Shown: piece after piece, positions 1-8,022 of the stretch
Position numbering within the stretch: the first letter of the stretch is position 1
Layout: each line of letters begins with the position of its first letter
From: Fodinibacter sp963695175
Lineage (GTDB): Bacteria; Actinomycetota; Actinomycetes; Actinomycetales; Dermatophilaceae
Length of the DNA: 64,000 nt
Assembly (NCBI GenBank): GCA_963695175.1
Contig: CAVOGG010000010.1
Span: forward strand, 186,001-250,000
Direction: 5' to 3'
Made by a program: the position numbers and the translations under genes
The notes under the pieces: model-generated
The model's input: the letters and a program-made list of their open reading frames with translations, nothing else
Databases searched by the model: none
What the model was told of the DNA's origin: nothing

Positions 1-2
1 AC

Positions 3-755
3 CCGGTCGACACCTGGCTGTCGCGCCCGGCGTACGAGGCGGAGCGGGAGGCACCCGGGGCGAGCGCCGACGCGGTGGTCTGGACCCAGGTCGTCGGCCG
101 GGCCTACTCCGACTCGGAGCTGAACTGGACCTACCTGTCGTTCATGGTGCTGGCGACCCTCATCGCCGGGGTGGCGATCGTCGTGGACTCCTCGATCCTG
201 GTCATCGGGGCGATGGTGCTCGGGCCGGAGTTCGGGCCGATCGCCGCGATCGGGGTGGCCCTGGTGCGGCGGCGCACCCGTCTGCTGTCGATCGCGACGC
301 GCACGCTGCTGCTCGGGTTCGCGGCCGGCATCCTCGCGACGTTCCTCGCCGGGCTGCTGGGCCGGGCCCTCGGCTGGGTGACCTACGAGGACATCGTCGG
401 ACCCCGGCCCCAGACGGCGTTCATCTACGACCCGAACCGGTGGACGCTGGTCGTCGCCGTCATCGCCGCGGCCGCCGGGGTGCTGTCGCTGACGTCGGCG
501 CACACCGGCGGCCTCTCGGGCGTGTTCATCTCGGTGACGACGGTGCCGGCGGCGGGCAACATCGCGCTCGGGCTGGCGTTCGGGGCGTGGTCGGAGGTGC
601 GGGGCAGCGGGGTGCAGCTGGCCCTCAACCTCGTGGCCATGGCGGCCGCGGGGTGGGCCACGCTCGCCCTGCAGCAGCGGGTGTGGTCGCGCGTGCCCGC
701 CCGGCGGCGGACCCGCTTCGGGGGCCGACCGATGATCGGCCGGCCGCCGGACTGA
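3..755 (+). CDS. DUF389 family membrane protein (5' truncated)
   Basis: The frame is open from base 3 to the TGA at 753-755, so about 250 C-terminal residues are seen and the start lies outside the window. From about residue 43 the protein is a run of hydrophobic segments. The first two are joined by VIGAMVLGPEFGPI (residues 67-80 of the visible part), which matches the DUF389 signature of a small helix pair ending in a GP-containing loop. DUF389 proteins are integral membrane proteins of unknown transport or sensing role. The last 25 residues are basic and probably cytoplasmic. The gene is followed by tRNA-Gly on the opposite strand. Family assignment is fairly sure; function is unknown. Confidence 0.75.
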   Translation, partial: PVDTWLSRPAYEAEREAPGASADAVVWTQVVGRAYSDSELNWTYLSFMVLATLIAGVAIVVDSSILVIGAMVLGPEFGPIAAIGVALVRRRTRLLSIATRTLLLGFAAGILATFLAGLLGRALGWVTYEDIVGPRPQTAFIYDPNRWTLVVAVIAAAAGVLSLTSAHTGGLSGVFISVTTVPAAGNIALGLAFGAWSEVRGSGVQLALNLVAMAAAGWATLALQQRVWSRVPARRRTRFGGRPMIGRPPD

Positions 756-802
756 AGGCCCCGCGACCGGTTCGGTGCGGGTTCGTGCGGGTTTCGTGCT
801 GG

Positions 803-873
803 AGCGGGCGACGAGAATCGAACTCGCGTAGCCAGTTTGGAAGACTGGGGCTCTACCATTGAGCTACGCCCGC
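803..873 (-). tRNA. tRNA-Gly (anticodon TCC)
   Basis: On the minus strand the acceptor stem GCGGGCG pairs with CGCCCGC. The D-arm contains AGCTCAATGGTAGAGC, the anticodon loop is CTTCCAA (anticodon TCC), and the T-arm contains TTCGATT. The CCA end is encoded at 800-802. It reads Gly GGA/GGG codons. Confidence 0.95.
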
Positions 874-985
874 GCACCTCGTGAGCTCGCACCCCGAGGG
901 CAGCGCTAGCCTAGGGCCGCGCTCGCAGGATCCGAAATCCTTCCCTCGACCTCTCGTCGATGTCGGATGCCGGTTCGCGCGGTCG

Positions 986-1059
986 CGGGGTATGGCGCAG
1001 CTTGGTAGCGCGTCCGCTTTGGGAGCGGAAGGCCGCCGGTTCGAATCCGGCTACCCCGA
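986..1059 (+). tRNA. tRNA-Pro (anticodon TGG)
   Basis: Acceptor CGGGGTA pairs with TACCCCG, the anticodon loop is TTTGGGA (anticodon TGG) inside a TCCGC/GCGGA stem, and the T-loop is TTCGAAT. After the discriminator A1059 the genome reads CA, so a full CCA is not encoded. Its last 14 bases plus the next 4 are repeated at 1168-1185. Confidence 0.95.
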
Positions 1060-1065
1060 CAGAGG

Positions 1066-1096
1066 ACGACCCGCTGCGCTCCGCGCTGCGGGTCGT
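1066..1096 (+). terminator. hairpin just after tRNA-Pro
   Basis: ACGACCCGC (1066-1074) and GCGGGTCGT (1088-1096) form a perfect 9-bp stem a few bases after the tRNA 3' end. There is no T-run, as is usual in very GC-rich genomes. It probably terminates the tRNA-Pro transcript. Confidence 0.6.
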
Positions 1097-1167
1097 TCGC
1101 TGTCGCGGTGGCGGATGACGGGAGCGGGCTCGAGGCACCGACGCAGGAGGTGGCTCGAGCCCGCGGC

Positions 1168-1185
1168 TCCGGCTACCCCGACAGA
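1168..1185 (+). repeat. 18-bp copy of the tRNA-Pro 3' end (att-like scar)
   Basis: This stretch repeats 1046-1063 exactly, i.e. the 3' part of the tRNA-Pro T-arm, the acceptor strand and four following bases. A 3'-tRNA direct repeat is the usual trace left by a tRNA-targeting integrative element. Only about 100 bp and no integrase lie between the copies, so if it is such a trace the element is gone. The spacer holds a second hairpin: GCGGGCTCGAG at 1124-1134 against CTCGAGCCCGC at 1154-1164. Confidence 0.55.
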
Positions 1186-1191
1186 CCATCG

Positions 1192-1237
1192 GTGGTGATG
1201 CAGGGCGCGCGACCTACCGCGCCCCCTGCATCACCAC
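1192..1237 (-). terminator. hairpin repeat A, 3' of the AbiEi/DUF559 gene
   Basis: A 14-bp stem (1192-1205 with 1224-1237) extended by 4 bp after a 2-nt bulge lies just after the stop of the minus-strand gene at 1241. The 16 bases at 1219-1234 recur exactly at 2264-2279 (repeat B). It works as a plausible terminator, but its sequence is shared with the hairpin on the other side of the same gene. Confidence 0.6.
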
Positions 1238-1240
1238 TGG

Positions 1241-2179
1241 TCACGCCGCCCGAGCCGACAGCATCTGGTACGCGCGAACCACCTGGTCCATGAAGGGTTC
1301 GGGCCGGAGCCGCAGTCCCAGCACGGGGATCCTCAGCACCATCTCGTTCCCCAGCGTGATCTCGTTCTGGCGCAGGGCGTCGTCCACGGGGTGCAGCGCC
1401 AGCGCGTGGTGTCCCCCGTCGATCTCGAGCACCAGGCCGACGTCCTCCCATGCCACGTCCAGGTAGACCCTTCCGCGCGGTCCCTGCCGCACGACCTGCC
1501 TGCTCGGTCGCGGCAACCCTGCCTTTCGGCACAGCGCGCCGACGTCGAGCTCGCCGAGCGAGTGGGCTCCGTCGCAGATGTCGTCGACGGCCGCGCGCAG
1601 CAACCGGCGTCGACGGCTCACCTTCACCTCGTGCCACGCCGCCAGAAGTCGCTGCGGGTGAGTGAGTCGCTGCTGGACGACGAGGCACAGCACCAGCACG
1701 GCCTCGCGGTCGGATCTCGCCCACTCGGCTGCTCGCAAGGCGGCCCACTCGGGTCGCACCCGCGGAACGCCCGCCCCCACCAGCGGCCCCACGACCCGCC
1801 GGCGCCTCGACCGCACTCCGGCGACCTGGCGCCGCCGGTTGGCTCGGGGCACGGTCACCTCGACGAGGTCGGTGGTGTAGCCGGTGAGCCCGGCCGCATG
1901 CAGGGCACTCGCCCCGTCGAGGACTGCACCCGACCCCGACTCCCACACCGCACGCCACCGGTCGGCCTCGGCGGAGAGCGCGCCGGTGCCGATCTGCACG
2001 GTGTGTCGGCCATGTGTGGTCCACCGGCCCGCGGTCACCTCGGTGCGAACGTCCGCGCGGCTGATGCCCACCGATCGCAGGTCCTTGCGATGGACGACCC
2101 CGTCGTTGTCGTCGGCCAGGGGGGCAGCCCGGGCGGCGCGTTCGGCCCGGGAGAGGCGTCGGCGTCGGGCTTCGGACAT
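1241..2179 (-). CDS. AbiEi-type winged-helix / DUF559 nuclease-like protein
   Basis: The N-terminal 100 or so residues resemble the AbiEi antitoxin/winged-helix domain (VHRKDLRSVGISRADV, then GRWTTHGRHTV). The C-terminal 90 residues look like the DUF559/Vsr-like endonuclease fold, with acidic positions in SLGELD, YLDVAWED and VLEIDGGHH. In known families this architecture is a common stand-alone gene in actinobacteria whose role is unproven; no partner toxin gene is adjacent. I chose ATG at 2179 (312 aa) over GTG at 2248 because the longer start lies inside hairpin repeat B. A DnaA-box-like TGTGGACAA lies upstream at 2222-2230. Domain assignment is by eye; function is an inference. Confidence 0.6.
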   Translation of the reverse strand: MSEARRRRLSRAERAARAAPLADDNDGVVHRKDLRSVGISRADVRTEVTAGRWTTHGRHTVQIGTGALSAEADRWRAVWESGSGAVLDGASALHAAGLTGYTTDLVEVTVPRANRRRQVAGVRSRRRRVVGPLVGAGVPRVRPEWAALRAAEWARSDREAVLVLCLVVQQRLTHPQRLLAAWHEVKVSRRRRLLRAAVDDICDGAHSLGELDVGALCRKAGLPRPSRQVVRQGPRGRVYLDVAWEDVGLVLEIDGGHHALALHPVDDALRQNEITLGNEMVLRIPVLGLRLRPEPFMDQVVRAYQMLSARAA

Positions 2180-2239
2180 GGTCCGAGGGTGTCGCAGATC
2201 GACGTCTCGCCGCCGAGGCCCTGTGGACAACCGCGAGGG

Positions 2240-2279
2240 GTGATGCACGCCGCGCGCCCAGCTGCGCCCCCTGCATCAC
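2240..2279 (-). repeat. hairpin repeat B, at the 3' end of trmB
   Basis: GTGATGCA (2240-2247) and TGCATCAC (2272-2279) form the outer stem, and 2264-2279 is identical to 1219-1234 in repeat A. The stop codon of trmB (2276-2278) lies inside the arm. Together, A and B bracket the AbiEi/DUF559-type gene. Confidence 0.6.
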
Positions 2280-2977
2280 TCCTGGGAGGGCCGGCCCTCG
2301 GGGCGGAGGGTGCAGGTGAGCTCAGCGACGGTGCGGCCGGCTCGCACGCCCTTGGCCTCGAACCCGTCGTCGGGGCGCCAGTCGGGCCGCTCCCCCTCGA
2401 CCACGTCCCACCGCCCGTGGTGGGCCAGCTGGGCACGGGCGTGCGCGGCATACGCGGCGATGTCGGTGGCGATCCGCAGCACCCCGCCGGGCGCCAGCCG
2501 CGAGGCCAGCAGGTCCAGGGTGTGCTGCTGCACGAACCGCCGCTTCGCGTGCTTGTTCTTCGGCCACGGGTCGGGGAAGAACAGGTGCACCGCCGCCAGC
2601 GACGCCGGGGGCACCCGCTCGGTGAGGAACGGCATCGCGTCACCGGGGTGCACCCAGAGGTTGGCGACCCCGGCCTCATCGGCGGCCGCGAGCATCCGGG
2701 CCACGCCGGGCACGTGCACCTCCACGGCGACGAGGTCGGCCTCGGGATGGGCGGCGCAGTAGGCGATCGCCGCGGCGCCGTGGCCCGAGCCGATCTCGAG
2801 CACCACCGGCCCGACCCGCCCGAACGCCTCCGCGAAGACCAGCGGGCCCTCCGGCAGCGAGCGTGCGGGGAGCAGGGTCGCCATCCGCTCGTCGGTGAGC
2901 GGGCTGTTGCGCCAGCGTGGGGTGAAGGTGCGCACGCCCTCGCGGGGAGCGTGGTCGAGCACCGGGTCGGATGCCAC
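2276..2977 (-). CDS. trmB: tRNA (guanine-46-N7)-methyltransferase TrmB
   Basis: TrmB uses S-adenosylmethionine to methylate N7 of G46 in the variable loop of tRNA. The SAM-binding motif EIGSGHG is at residues 61-67, and the family signature PDPWPKNKH starts at residue 135. A C-terminal DIAAYA segment and a GVRAGRTV-type end also fit. The 233-aa length is normal. GTG at 2977 was chosen because GAGAGGG sits 8-14 bases upstream; earlier in-frame starts would overlap the phosphatase gene by over 100 bp. It is 22 bp downstream of the PP2C gene and probably cotranscribed with it. Confidence 0.92.
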   Translation of the reverse strand: MASDPVLDHAPREGVRTFTPRWRNSPLTDERMATLLPARSLPEGPLVFAEAFGRVGPVVLEIGSGHGAAAIAYCAAHPEADLVAVEVHVPGVARMLAAADEAGVANLWVHPGDAMPFLTERVPPASLAAVHLFFPDPWPKNKHAKRRFVQQHTLDLLASRLAPGGVLRIATDIAAYAAHARAQLAHHGRWDVVEGERPDWRPDDGFEAKGVRAGRTVAELTCTLRPEGRPSQE

Positions 2978-2999
2978 GGTCGGGCCCTCTCGGCAGGAG

Positions 3000-4163
3000 T
3001 CAGAGTCGACGAACGGCGAGCGCCGCCCGGTCGTCATCCTCTCCCGACCGGGCCGACTCGCACACATCGCGGGCCACGTCGCCCTCGCCGAGCACCGACA
3101 TCGCCGCAACCCCGAGCATCCGGTCGATGCCGTCGGTCAGGTCGCGACCGCGCGCCTCGATGACCCCGTCGGAGTAGAACAGCAGCGCGTCACCACGGTC
3201 GAGGCGACCGCTCTGGCGCGGGAAGGAGGCGCCCGGCACGACCCCGAGCAGCGGCCCGCGGCCCCCGTCGAGGACGGTCCACCGGGCCCGCCCGGAGGTG
3301 TAGCGGGCCGGCGAGGGGTGCCCGGCGTTCGCGATCGAGTACTCCCCCGTGCGCAGGTCGAGGTCGAGGTGCACCGCCGTGGCGAACCCCTCCTCCCAGC
3401 CCTGCCGGACGAGGTACTCGTTCGCCGCGCGCAGGAAGTCACCCGACGGGACGGCGCCGAGCAGCCCGCCGAGTGCACCGGACAGCGCCAGCGAGCGGGT
3501 GCCAGCCCGGGTGCCCTTGCCGCTGACGTCGACGAGCACGATCTCGAGGCGGTGGCCCGACTCGCTGAGGTGGGCCACCACGAAGTCGCCGGAGAACCGG
3601 TCGCCGTGCGCGGACAGGATGCACGACCAGGCCCGCCAGCCGTCGGGCAGCACGGGAACCCGGCCGACCAGGACGATGCGGTCACGCAGCTCGGCGAACA
3701 TCCGGTCGGCGCCGAACCCGCGCGTGCCGATGACCGAGCGCGACCGGGCGGCGAAGTACATCAGCACCATGACCGACAGGAAGGCCAGGACGACGAGGAT
3801 GCGACGCGACGGGCTCAGGCCGGAGTCCGGCATCCAGAGGATCAGGAAACCCAGGGTCAGCGCGTAGACGACGAGCAGCCCGCGACCGGAGAGGAGGATC
3901 CCCGCCCCGACGACCACGGGAAAGAGCAGCGCGCTCGGCACGGCATCCGGCCAGAGGTTGACTCCCACGCCCACGACGACCACCGCGATGACGAACAGCA
4001 CCGTGTAGAACCGGTCGGTGCGGCCACTGCCGGGGCCGAACCAGCGAGTGAGCACGCGAGGTCGCCCGGTCCCGCTCGGGGACTCCGGGCTCGGCAGATG
4101 CTCGTTGGGCACGCTCACCACCTCAGGGTCGCCGGGCTGACGCGCTCGAACACTAGTGGTCAC
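3000..4163 (-). CDS. membrane-anchored PP2C/SpoIIE-type serine phosphatase
   Basis: The protein has 387 residues: a polar N-terminus (1-50), four membrane segments (about 53-70, 76-92, 95-110 and 121-139), then a cytoplasmic SpoIIE/RsbU-type PP2C domain. The metal-binding positions are visible as SGDF (191-194), DVSGKG (212-217), NAGHPSP and YSDGVIEARG. Such phosphatases often dephosphorylate anti-sigma-factor antagonists; no anti-sigma gene is next to it here, so its target is unknown. GTG at 4163 is preceded by AGGGGA at the right distance. Confidence 0.85.
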   Translation of the reverse strand: MTTSVRARQPGDPEVVSVPNEHLPSPESPSGTGRPRVLTRWFGPGSGRTDRFYTVLFVIAVVVVGVGVNLWPDAVPSALLFPVVVGAGILLSGRGLLVVYALTLGFLILWMPDSGLSPSRRILVVLAFLSVMVLMYFAARSRSVIGTRGFGADRMFAELRDRIVLVGRVPVLPDGWRAWSCILSAHGDRFSGDFVVAHLSESGHRLEIVLVDVSGKGTRAGTRSLALSGALGGLLGAVPSGDFLRAANEYLVRQGWEEGFATAVHLDLDLRTGEYSIANAGHPSPARYTSGRARWTVLDGGRGPLLGVVPGASFPRQSGRLDRGDALLFYSDGVIEARGRDLTDGIDRMLGVAAMSVLGEGDVARDVCESARSGEDDDRAALAVRRL

Positions 4164-4253
4164 GGGGTTCCCCTGCCAGATGATCGCAGGTCAGCAAGAG
4201 AATGGCCGACCCGCTCGCGACACCGCGCGAGGCCGTGCGGGTGTCGTCGGCAG

Positions 4254-4724
4254 TCAGGCCGGGAGCGGCGGCAGGGTGCCGTCGGACTCGTACGACGACA
4301 CCATGTCGATGCGGCGAACGTGCCGCGGGTCGCCGCTGAACGCGGTGCCGACGAAGACCTCGACCATCGACCGGGCCTGCTCTGCGGTGGTCATCCGGGC
4401 ACCGATCGAGATGACCTGGGCGTCGTTGTGCTCGCGGGCGAGCCGCGCCAGCTCGTCGTCGTAGCAGAGGGCGGCCCGGATGCCGGCCACCTTGTTCGCA
4501 GCCATCTGCTCGCCGTTGCCGGACCCACCCAGCACGACGCCGAACGACCCCGGGTCGGCGGCGACCGCCTCGGCCGCGCGCAGCACGAACACCGGGTAGT
4601 CGTCGACGGCGTCGTAGGCGTGGGGGCCGTGGTTGGTGACCTCGTGACCGTTGCCCTCCAGGAAGGCGACGAGGTCGACGAGCAGGTCGTATGCCGCGTG
4701 GTCGCCGCCGACGTGGACCCGCAC
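4254..4724 (-). CDS. rpiB: ribose-5-phosphate isomerase B
   Basis: RpiB interconverts ribose-5-phosphate and ribulose-5-phosphate in the pentose phosphate pathway. The start VHVGGDHAAYDLL matches the RpiB/LacAB active-site loop, and VVLGGSGNGEQMAANKVAGIR and EHNDAQVISIGARM-like segments follow. Where many RpiB proteins have a catalytic Cys in the GTG-x-G loop, this one shows a Ser/Gly (GGSGNGE), as in the actinobacterial form. The 156-aa length is normal. GTG at 4724 starts one base after the stop of the Rv2466c-like gene, so the two are almost certainly one operon, as in mycobacteria. Confidence 0.92.
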   Translation of the reverse strand: MRVHVGGDHAAYDLLVDLVAFLEGNGHEVTNHGPHAYDAVDDYPVFVLRAAEAVAADPGSFGVVLGGSGNGEQMAANKVAGIRAALCYDDELARLAREHNDAQVISIGARMTTAEQARSMVEVFVGTAFSGDPRHVRRIDMVSSYESDGTLPPLPA

Positions 4725-4725
4725 C

Positions 4726-5340
4726 TCAGGCGTCCGTGTCGAAGATCGGACCGACGGTGCGCGAGCGCTTGAGCTCGAAGAAGCCCGGGGTGCCGGCGAC
4801 GAGGACGCACCCGTCCCAGAGCCGGCCGGCGGCCTCGCCCTTGGGGGCCGGGCTGACGACCGGGCCGAAGAACGCGACGCCGTCGACGGCCACGACCGGC
4901 GTGCCGACGTCGTCCCCGACCAGGTCGATGGCGCGCTGGTGGCTGGCCCGCAGCACGTCGTCGTGCTCGTCGCTCGTGGCGGCCTCGGCGAGCTCGGCCG
5001 GCAGCCCGAGGTCCTCGAGGGCGCCGACGATCGCGACGTCGAGGTCCTCCCCGCGGTGGTGGATGCGCTCACCGAGCGCGTCGTAGAGGGGCTTGACGAT
5101 CTCGTCGCCGACCTTGGCGCGGGTGGCCATGACGACGCGCACCGGCCCCCAGGCCCGGTCCATCATGGCCCGGTAGTCGTCGGGCAGCTCACGCCCGTGG
5201 TTGAGCACGGCCAGGCTCATCACCGACCAGGTGACGTCGACCGGGCGGACCTTCTCGACCTCCATCATCCAGCGGGAGGTCATCCACGCCCAGGGGCACA
5301 GGGGGTCGAACCAGAACTCTGCGGTGTTGCGTTCGGACAT
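4726..5340 (-). CDS. DsbA-fold oxidoreductase of the Rv2466c (mycothiol-dependent nitroreductase) family
   Basis: This 204-aa protein begins MSERNTAEFWFDPLCPW, the typical start of the Rv2466c-like DsbA family, which uses mycothiol to reduce disulfides or nitro compounds. The visible active-site motif is Cys-Pro-Trp-Ala, with only one cysteine in the loop. The DsbA helical insert (DDYRAMMDRAWGPVRVVMATRAK) and the cis-Pro turn GVAFFGPVVSP follow; this turn region contains GTPVVAVDG. ATG at 5340 has AGGATGA upstream. It is divergent from pepN, the same arrangement as M. tuberculosis Rv2466c and Rv2467. Confidence 0.88.
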   Translation of the reverse strand: MSERNTAEFWFDPLCPWAWMTSRWMMEVEKVRPVDVTWSVMSLAVLNHGRELPDDYRAMMDRAWGPVRVVMATRAKVGDEIVKPLYDALGERIHHRGEDLDVAIVGALEDLGLPAELAEAATSDEHDDVLRASHQRAIDLVGDDVGTPVVAVDGVAFFGPVVSPAPKGEAAGRLWDGCVLVAGTPGFFELKRSRTVGPIFDTDA

Positions 5341-5463
5341 GGCTTCATCCTGCCATCCGGTCGCGCGCGTCCGGGCTTCCGGGGCCGTCGTGACAGGATG
5401 GTCCGACGCCCAGCGCGACCCCCGACCGACGTCCCACCCCGTACCGCCCCGCAAGGAGACCCC

Positions 5464-8022
5464 GTGCCCGGCACCAACCTCACCCGTGAGGAGGCCGCCA
5501 CCCGCGCGGCCCTCGTCACCGTCGACCGCCACGAGGTCGAGCTCGACCTCACGACCGGTCCGGAGACCTTCTCGACTCGCAGCACCATCCACTTCACCTG
5601 CACCCAGCCCGGCGCCGGCACCTTCCTCGACTTCGTCGGTGGCACCGTCGAGTCGGTCACAATCAACGGCACCGACCTCGACCCGGCCGAGCACTACGCC
5701 GACAGCCGGGTGCGCCTGCCGGACCTGGCCGCCGAGAACGTCGTGGTCGTCGCCGCCACCGGCCGCTACACCAACACCGGTGAGGGCCTGCACCGCTTCG
5801 TCGACCCGGTCGACGACGAGGTCTACCTCTACAGCCAGTTCGAGGTGCCCGACAGCCGGCGCATGTACCCCGTGTTCGAGCAGCCCGACCTGAAGGCCCG
5901 GTTCACCTTCACGGTGACCGCGCCGGCCCACTGGCAGGTCGTCTCGAACTCCCCCACCCCGCAACCCGACTCGGCCGCCGACGGCGTCGCCACGTGGCGA
6001 TTCGCCCCCACCGGGCCGATCTCGAGCTACATCACCGCTCTCGTGGCGGGCCCCTACGACGTGCTGCGCGACACCGTCACCAGCCGCCGCGGTGAGGTGC
6101 CGCTCGGCATCTTCTGCCGAAAGTCGCTGACCCCCTACCTCGACGCCGACAACCTCTTCGACCTCACCAAGCGCGGTTTCGCGTTCTTCGAGGAGGAGTT
6201 CGACTGCGCCTACCCGTTCGAGAAGTACGACCAGCTCTTCACGCCGGAGTACAACATGGGCGCGATGGAGAACGCCGGCTGCGTGACGATCAACGAGATG
6301 TACGTCTTCCGCTCCAAGGTCACCGAGTCCCTCGTCGAGCGGCGTGCCCTGACCGTGCTGCACGAGCTGGCGCACATGTGGTTCGGCAACCTGGTGACGA
6401 TGCGCTGGTGGAACGACCTGTGGCTCAACGAGTCCTTCGCCGAGTGGGCGTCCACCACCTGCCAGTCGGAGGCCACGCACTGGACCGACGCCTGGACCAC
6501 CTTCGGCACCCACGAGAAGGACTGGGCCTACCGCCAGGACCAGCTCTCGTCGACGCACCCGATCGTGGCCGAGATCCACGACCTGCAGGACGTCGAGGTG
6601 AACTTCGACGGCATCACCTACGCCAAGGGCGCCTCCGTGCTCAAGCAGCTCGTCGCCCACGTCGGTCGCGAGCCGTTCCGTGACGGCCTGCGCGCCTACT
6701 TCGCGAAGCACGCCTGGGGCAACACCACCCTGGACGACCTGCTCTCCGAGCTCGAGGCCACCTCCGGGCGCGACCTGCGCGCCTGGTCCAGGCAGTGGCT
6801 CGAGACCGCCGGGGTCAGCACACTGCGCCCGGTGCTCGAGGTCGACGACCGTGGCCGGATCGCCTCGGCCGCCATCGAGCAGACCTGTGCCCCCGGGTTC
6901 GAGACGCTGCGCCCGCACACCCTCGGGATCGGCCTCTACTCCGTGCGCGACGGTCTCCTGGAGCGCACCCACCGCCTCGAGCTCGACATCGACGGGGCGC
7001 GCACCGCGGTGCCCGACCTGGTCGGACGCGAGCAGCCCGACCTGCTGCTGGTCAACGACGACGACCTCGCCTACGCGAAGATCCGGCTCGACGAGCGCTC
7101 GCTGGCCACCGCCCTGGCCCACCCGCGCGGCTTCACCTCGTCGCTGCCGCACTCCCTCGTGCTCGCCTCGCTGTGGGACATGACCCGCGACGCCGAGATG
7201 GGCGCCCGGTACTTCGTCGACGTCGTGCTCGACACCCTGCCCGGCGAGTCCGACTCCACCCTGCTGCGCACCCTGATCAGCCAGCTGCAGACGGCGGTGC
7301 ACACCTACAGCGCCCCCGAGCACCGCGCCGCCCTGACCTCGTCGACCCGCGACCGGCTCTGGGCGCTCGCCCGTTCCGCCGAGCCCGGCAGCGACGCCCA
7401 GCTGCAGCTCGTCAGCGCGACCGCAGCCCTCACCGGCACCGACGCGAGCGGTGACACCGCGCACCTGCGGGCACTGCTCGACGGCACCGAGGTGCTCGAC
7501 GGCCTCACCGTCGACTTCGAGATGCGCTGGACCCTGCTGACCGCGCTCGTCGCGGCCGGCGCGGCCGATGCCGACGAGATCGACGCCGAGCGCTCTCGCG
7601 AGGACACCGCCACCGGGCGCGAGCGGGCCGCCCTGGCCCGAGCCGCGCTCCCCACCCCCGAGGCCAAGGAGCACGCCTGGGCAGCGGCGGTCGAGGGCAG
7701 CGGGCTGCCCAACGCCATCGTCGAGTCGGTGGCGCTGGGCTTCATCCGCCCGGGCACCTCACCCGACCTGCTGCGACCGTTCGTCGAGCGCTACCACGCG
7801 ATGCTCGACACCGTCGAGAGCCGCGGCTCGCACGCCATGGTCGAGTCGGTCGTCCAGGGCTTCTACCCCCGCCCCATCGCCGACGCCGCCCTGCGCGACC
7901 GCACCCAGGCGTGGCTGGACGCCAACCCGCACGCCCCGGCGGCCCTGCGCCGGCTGGTCGTCGAGAACCGCGACCCGGTGGTGCGGGCCCTGGCGGCCCA
8001 GGAGCGTGACGCCCGTGACTGA
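5464..8022 (+). CDS. pepN: aminopeptidase N (M1 metallopeptidase)
   Basis: PepN removes N-terminal residues from peptides in the cytoplasm using one zinc ion. The exopeptidase motif GAMEN is at residues 266-270, and the zinc motif HELAH is at 300-304 with the third ligand Glu323 in LNESFAEW. The C-terminal half is the helical ERAP1-like domain. The length, 852 aa, is normal for the actinobacterial enzyme. GTG at 5464 follows a perfect AAGGAG at 5452-5457; the frame is open far upstream but that part is antisense to the Rv2466c-like gene. The mscS-type gene starts within its last codons. Confidence 0.95.
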   Translation: MPGTNLTREEAATRAALVTVDRHEVELDLTTGPETFSTRSTIHFTCTQPGAGTFLDFVGGTVESVTINGTDLDPAEHYADSRVRLPDLAAENVVVVAATGRYTNTGEGLHRFVDPVDDEVYLYSQFEVPDSRRMYPVFEQPDLKARFTFTVTAPAHWQVVSNSPTPQPDSAADGVATWRFAPTGPISSYITALVAGPYDVLRDTVTSRRGEVPLGIFCRKSLTPYLDADNLFDLTKRGFAFFEEEFDCAYPFEKYDQLFTPEYNMGAMENAGCVTINEMYVFRSKVTESLVERRALTVLHELAHMWFGNLVTMRWWNDLWLNESFAEWASTTCQSEATHWTDAWTTFGTHEKDWAYRQDQLSSTHPIVAEIHDLQDVEVNFDGITYAKGASVLKQLVAHVGREPFRDGLRAYFAKHAWGNTTLDDLLSELEATSGRDLRAWSRQWLETAGVSTLRPVLEVDDRGRIASAAIEQTCAPGFETLRPHTLGIGLYSVRDGLLERTHRLELDIDGARTAVPDLVGREQPDLLLVNDDDLAYAKIRLDERSLATALAHPRGFTSSLPHSLVLASLWDMTRDAEMGARYFVDVVLDTLPGESDSTLLRTLISQLQTAVHTYSAPEHRAALTSSTRDRLWALARSAEPGSDAQLQLVSATAALTGTDASGDTAHLRALLDGTEVLDGLTVDFEMRWTLLTALVAAGAADADEIDAERSREDTATGRERAALARAALPTPEAKEHAWAAAVEGSGLPNAIVESVALGFIRPGTSPDLLRPFVERYHAMLDTVESRGSHAMVESVVQGFYPRPIADAALRDRTQAWLDANPHAPAALRRLVVENRDPVVRALAAQERDARD

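Noticed and set aside
2222..2230. A DnaA box as part of a replication origin
   Set aside because: Only one exact box is seen and there is no dnaA, dnaN or AT-rich unwinding region.
1391..3163. Long + strand open frame of about 590 codons
   Set aside because: It is antisense to the AbiEi/DUF559 gene and trmB and has no family features; long shadow frames are expected at this GC content.
4651..5463. Upstream extension of the pepN frame by 271 codons
   Set aside because: It runs antisense to the Rv2466c-like gene, and a perfect AAGGAG marks GTG 5464 as the start.
4726..7674. Minus strand frame of almost 1000 codons across pepN
   Set aside because: The true gene in this frame is only the 204-aa Rv2466c-like protein at its end; the rest is a Gly/Val/Arg shadow of pepN.
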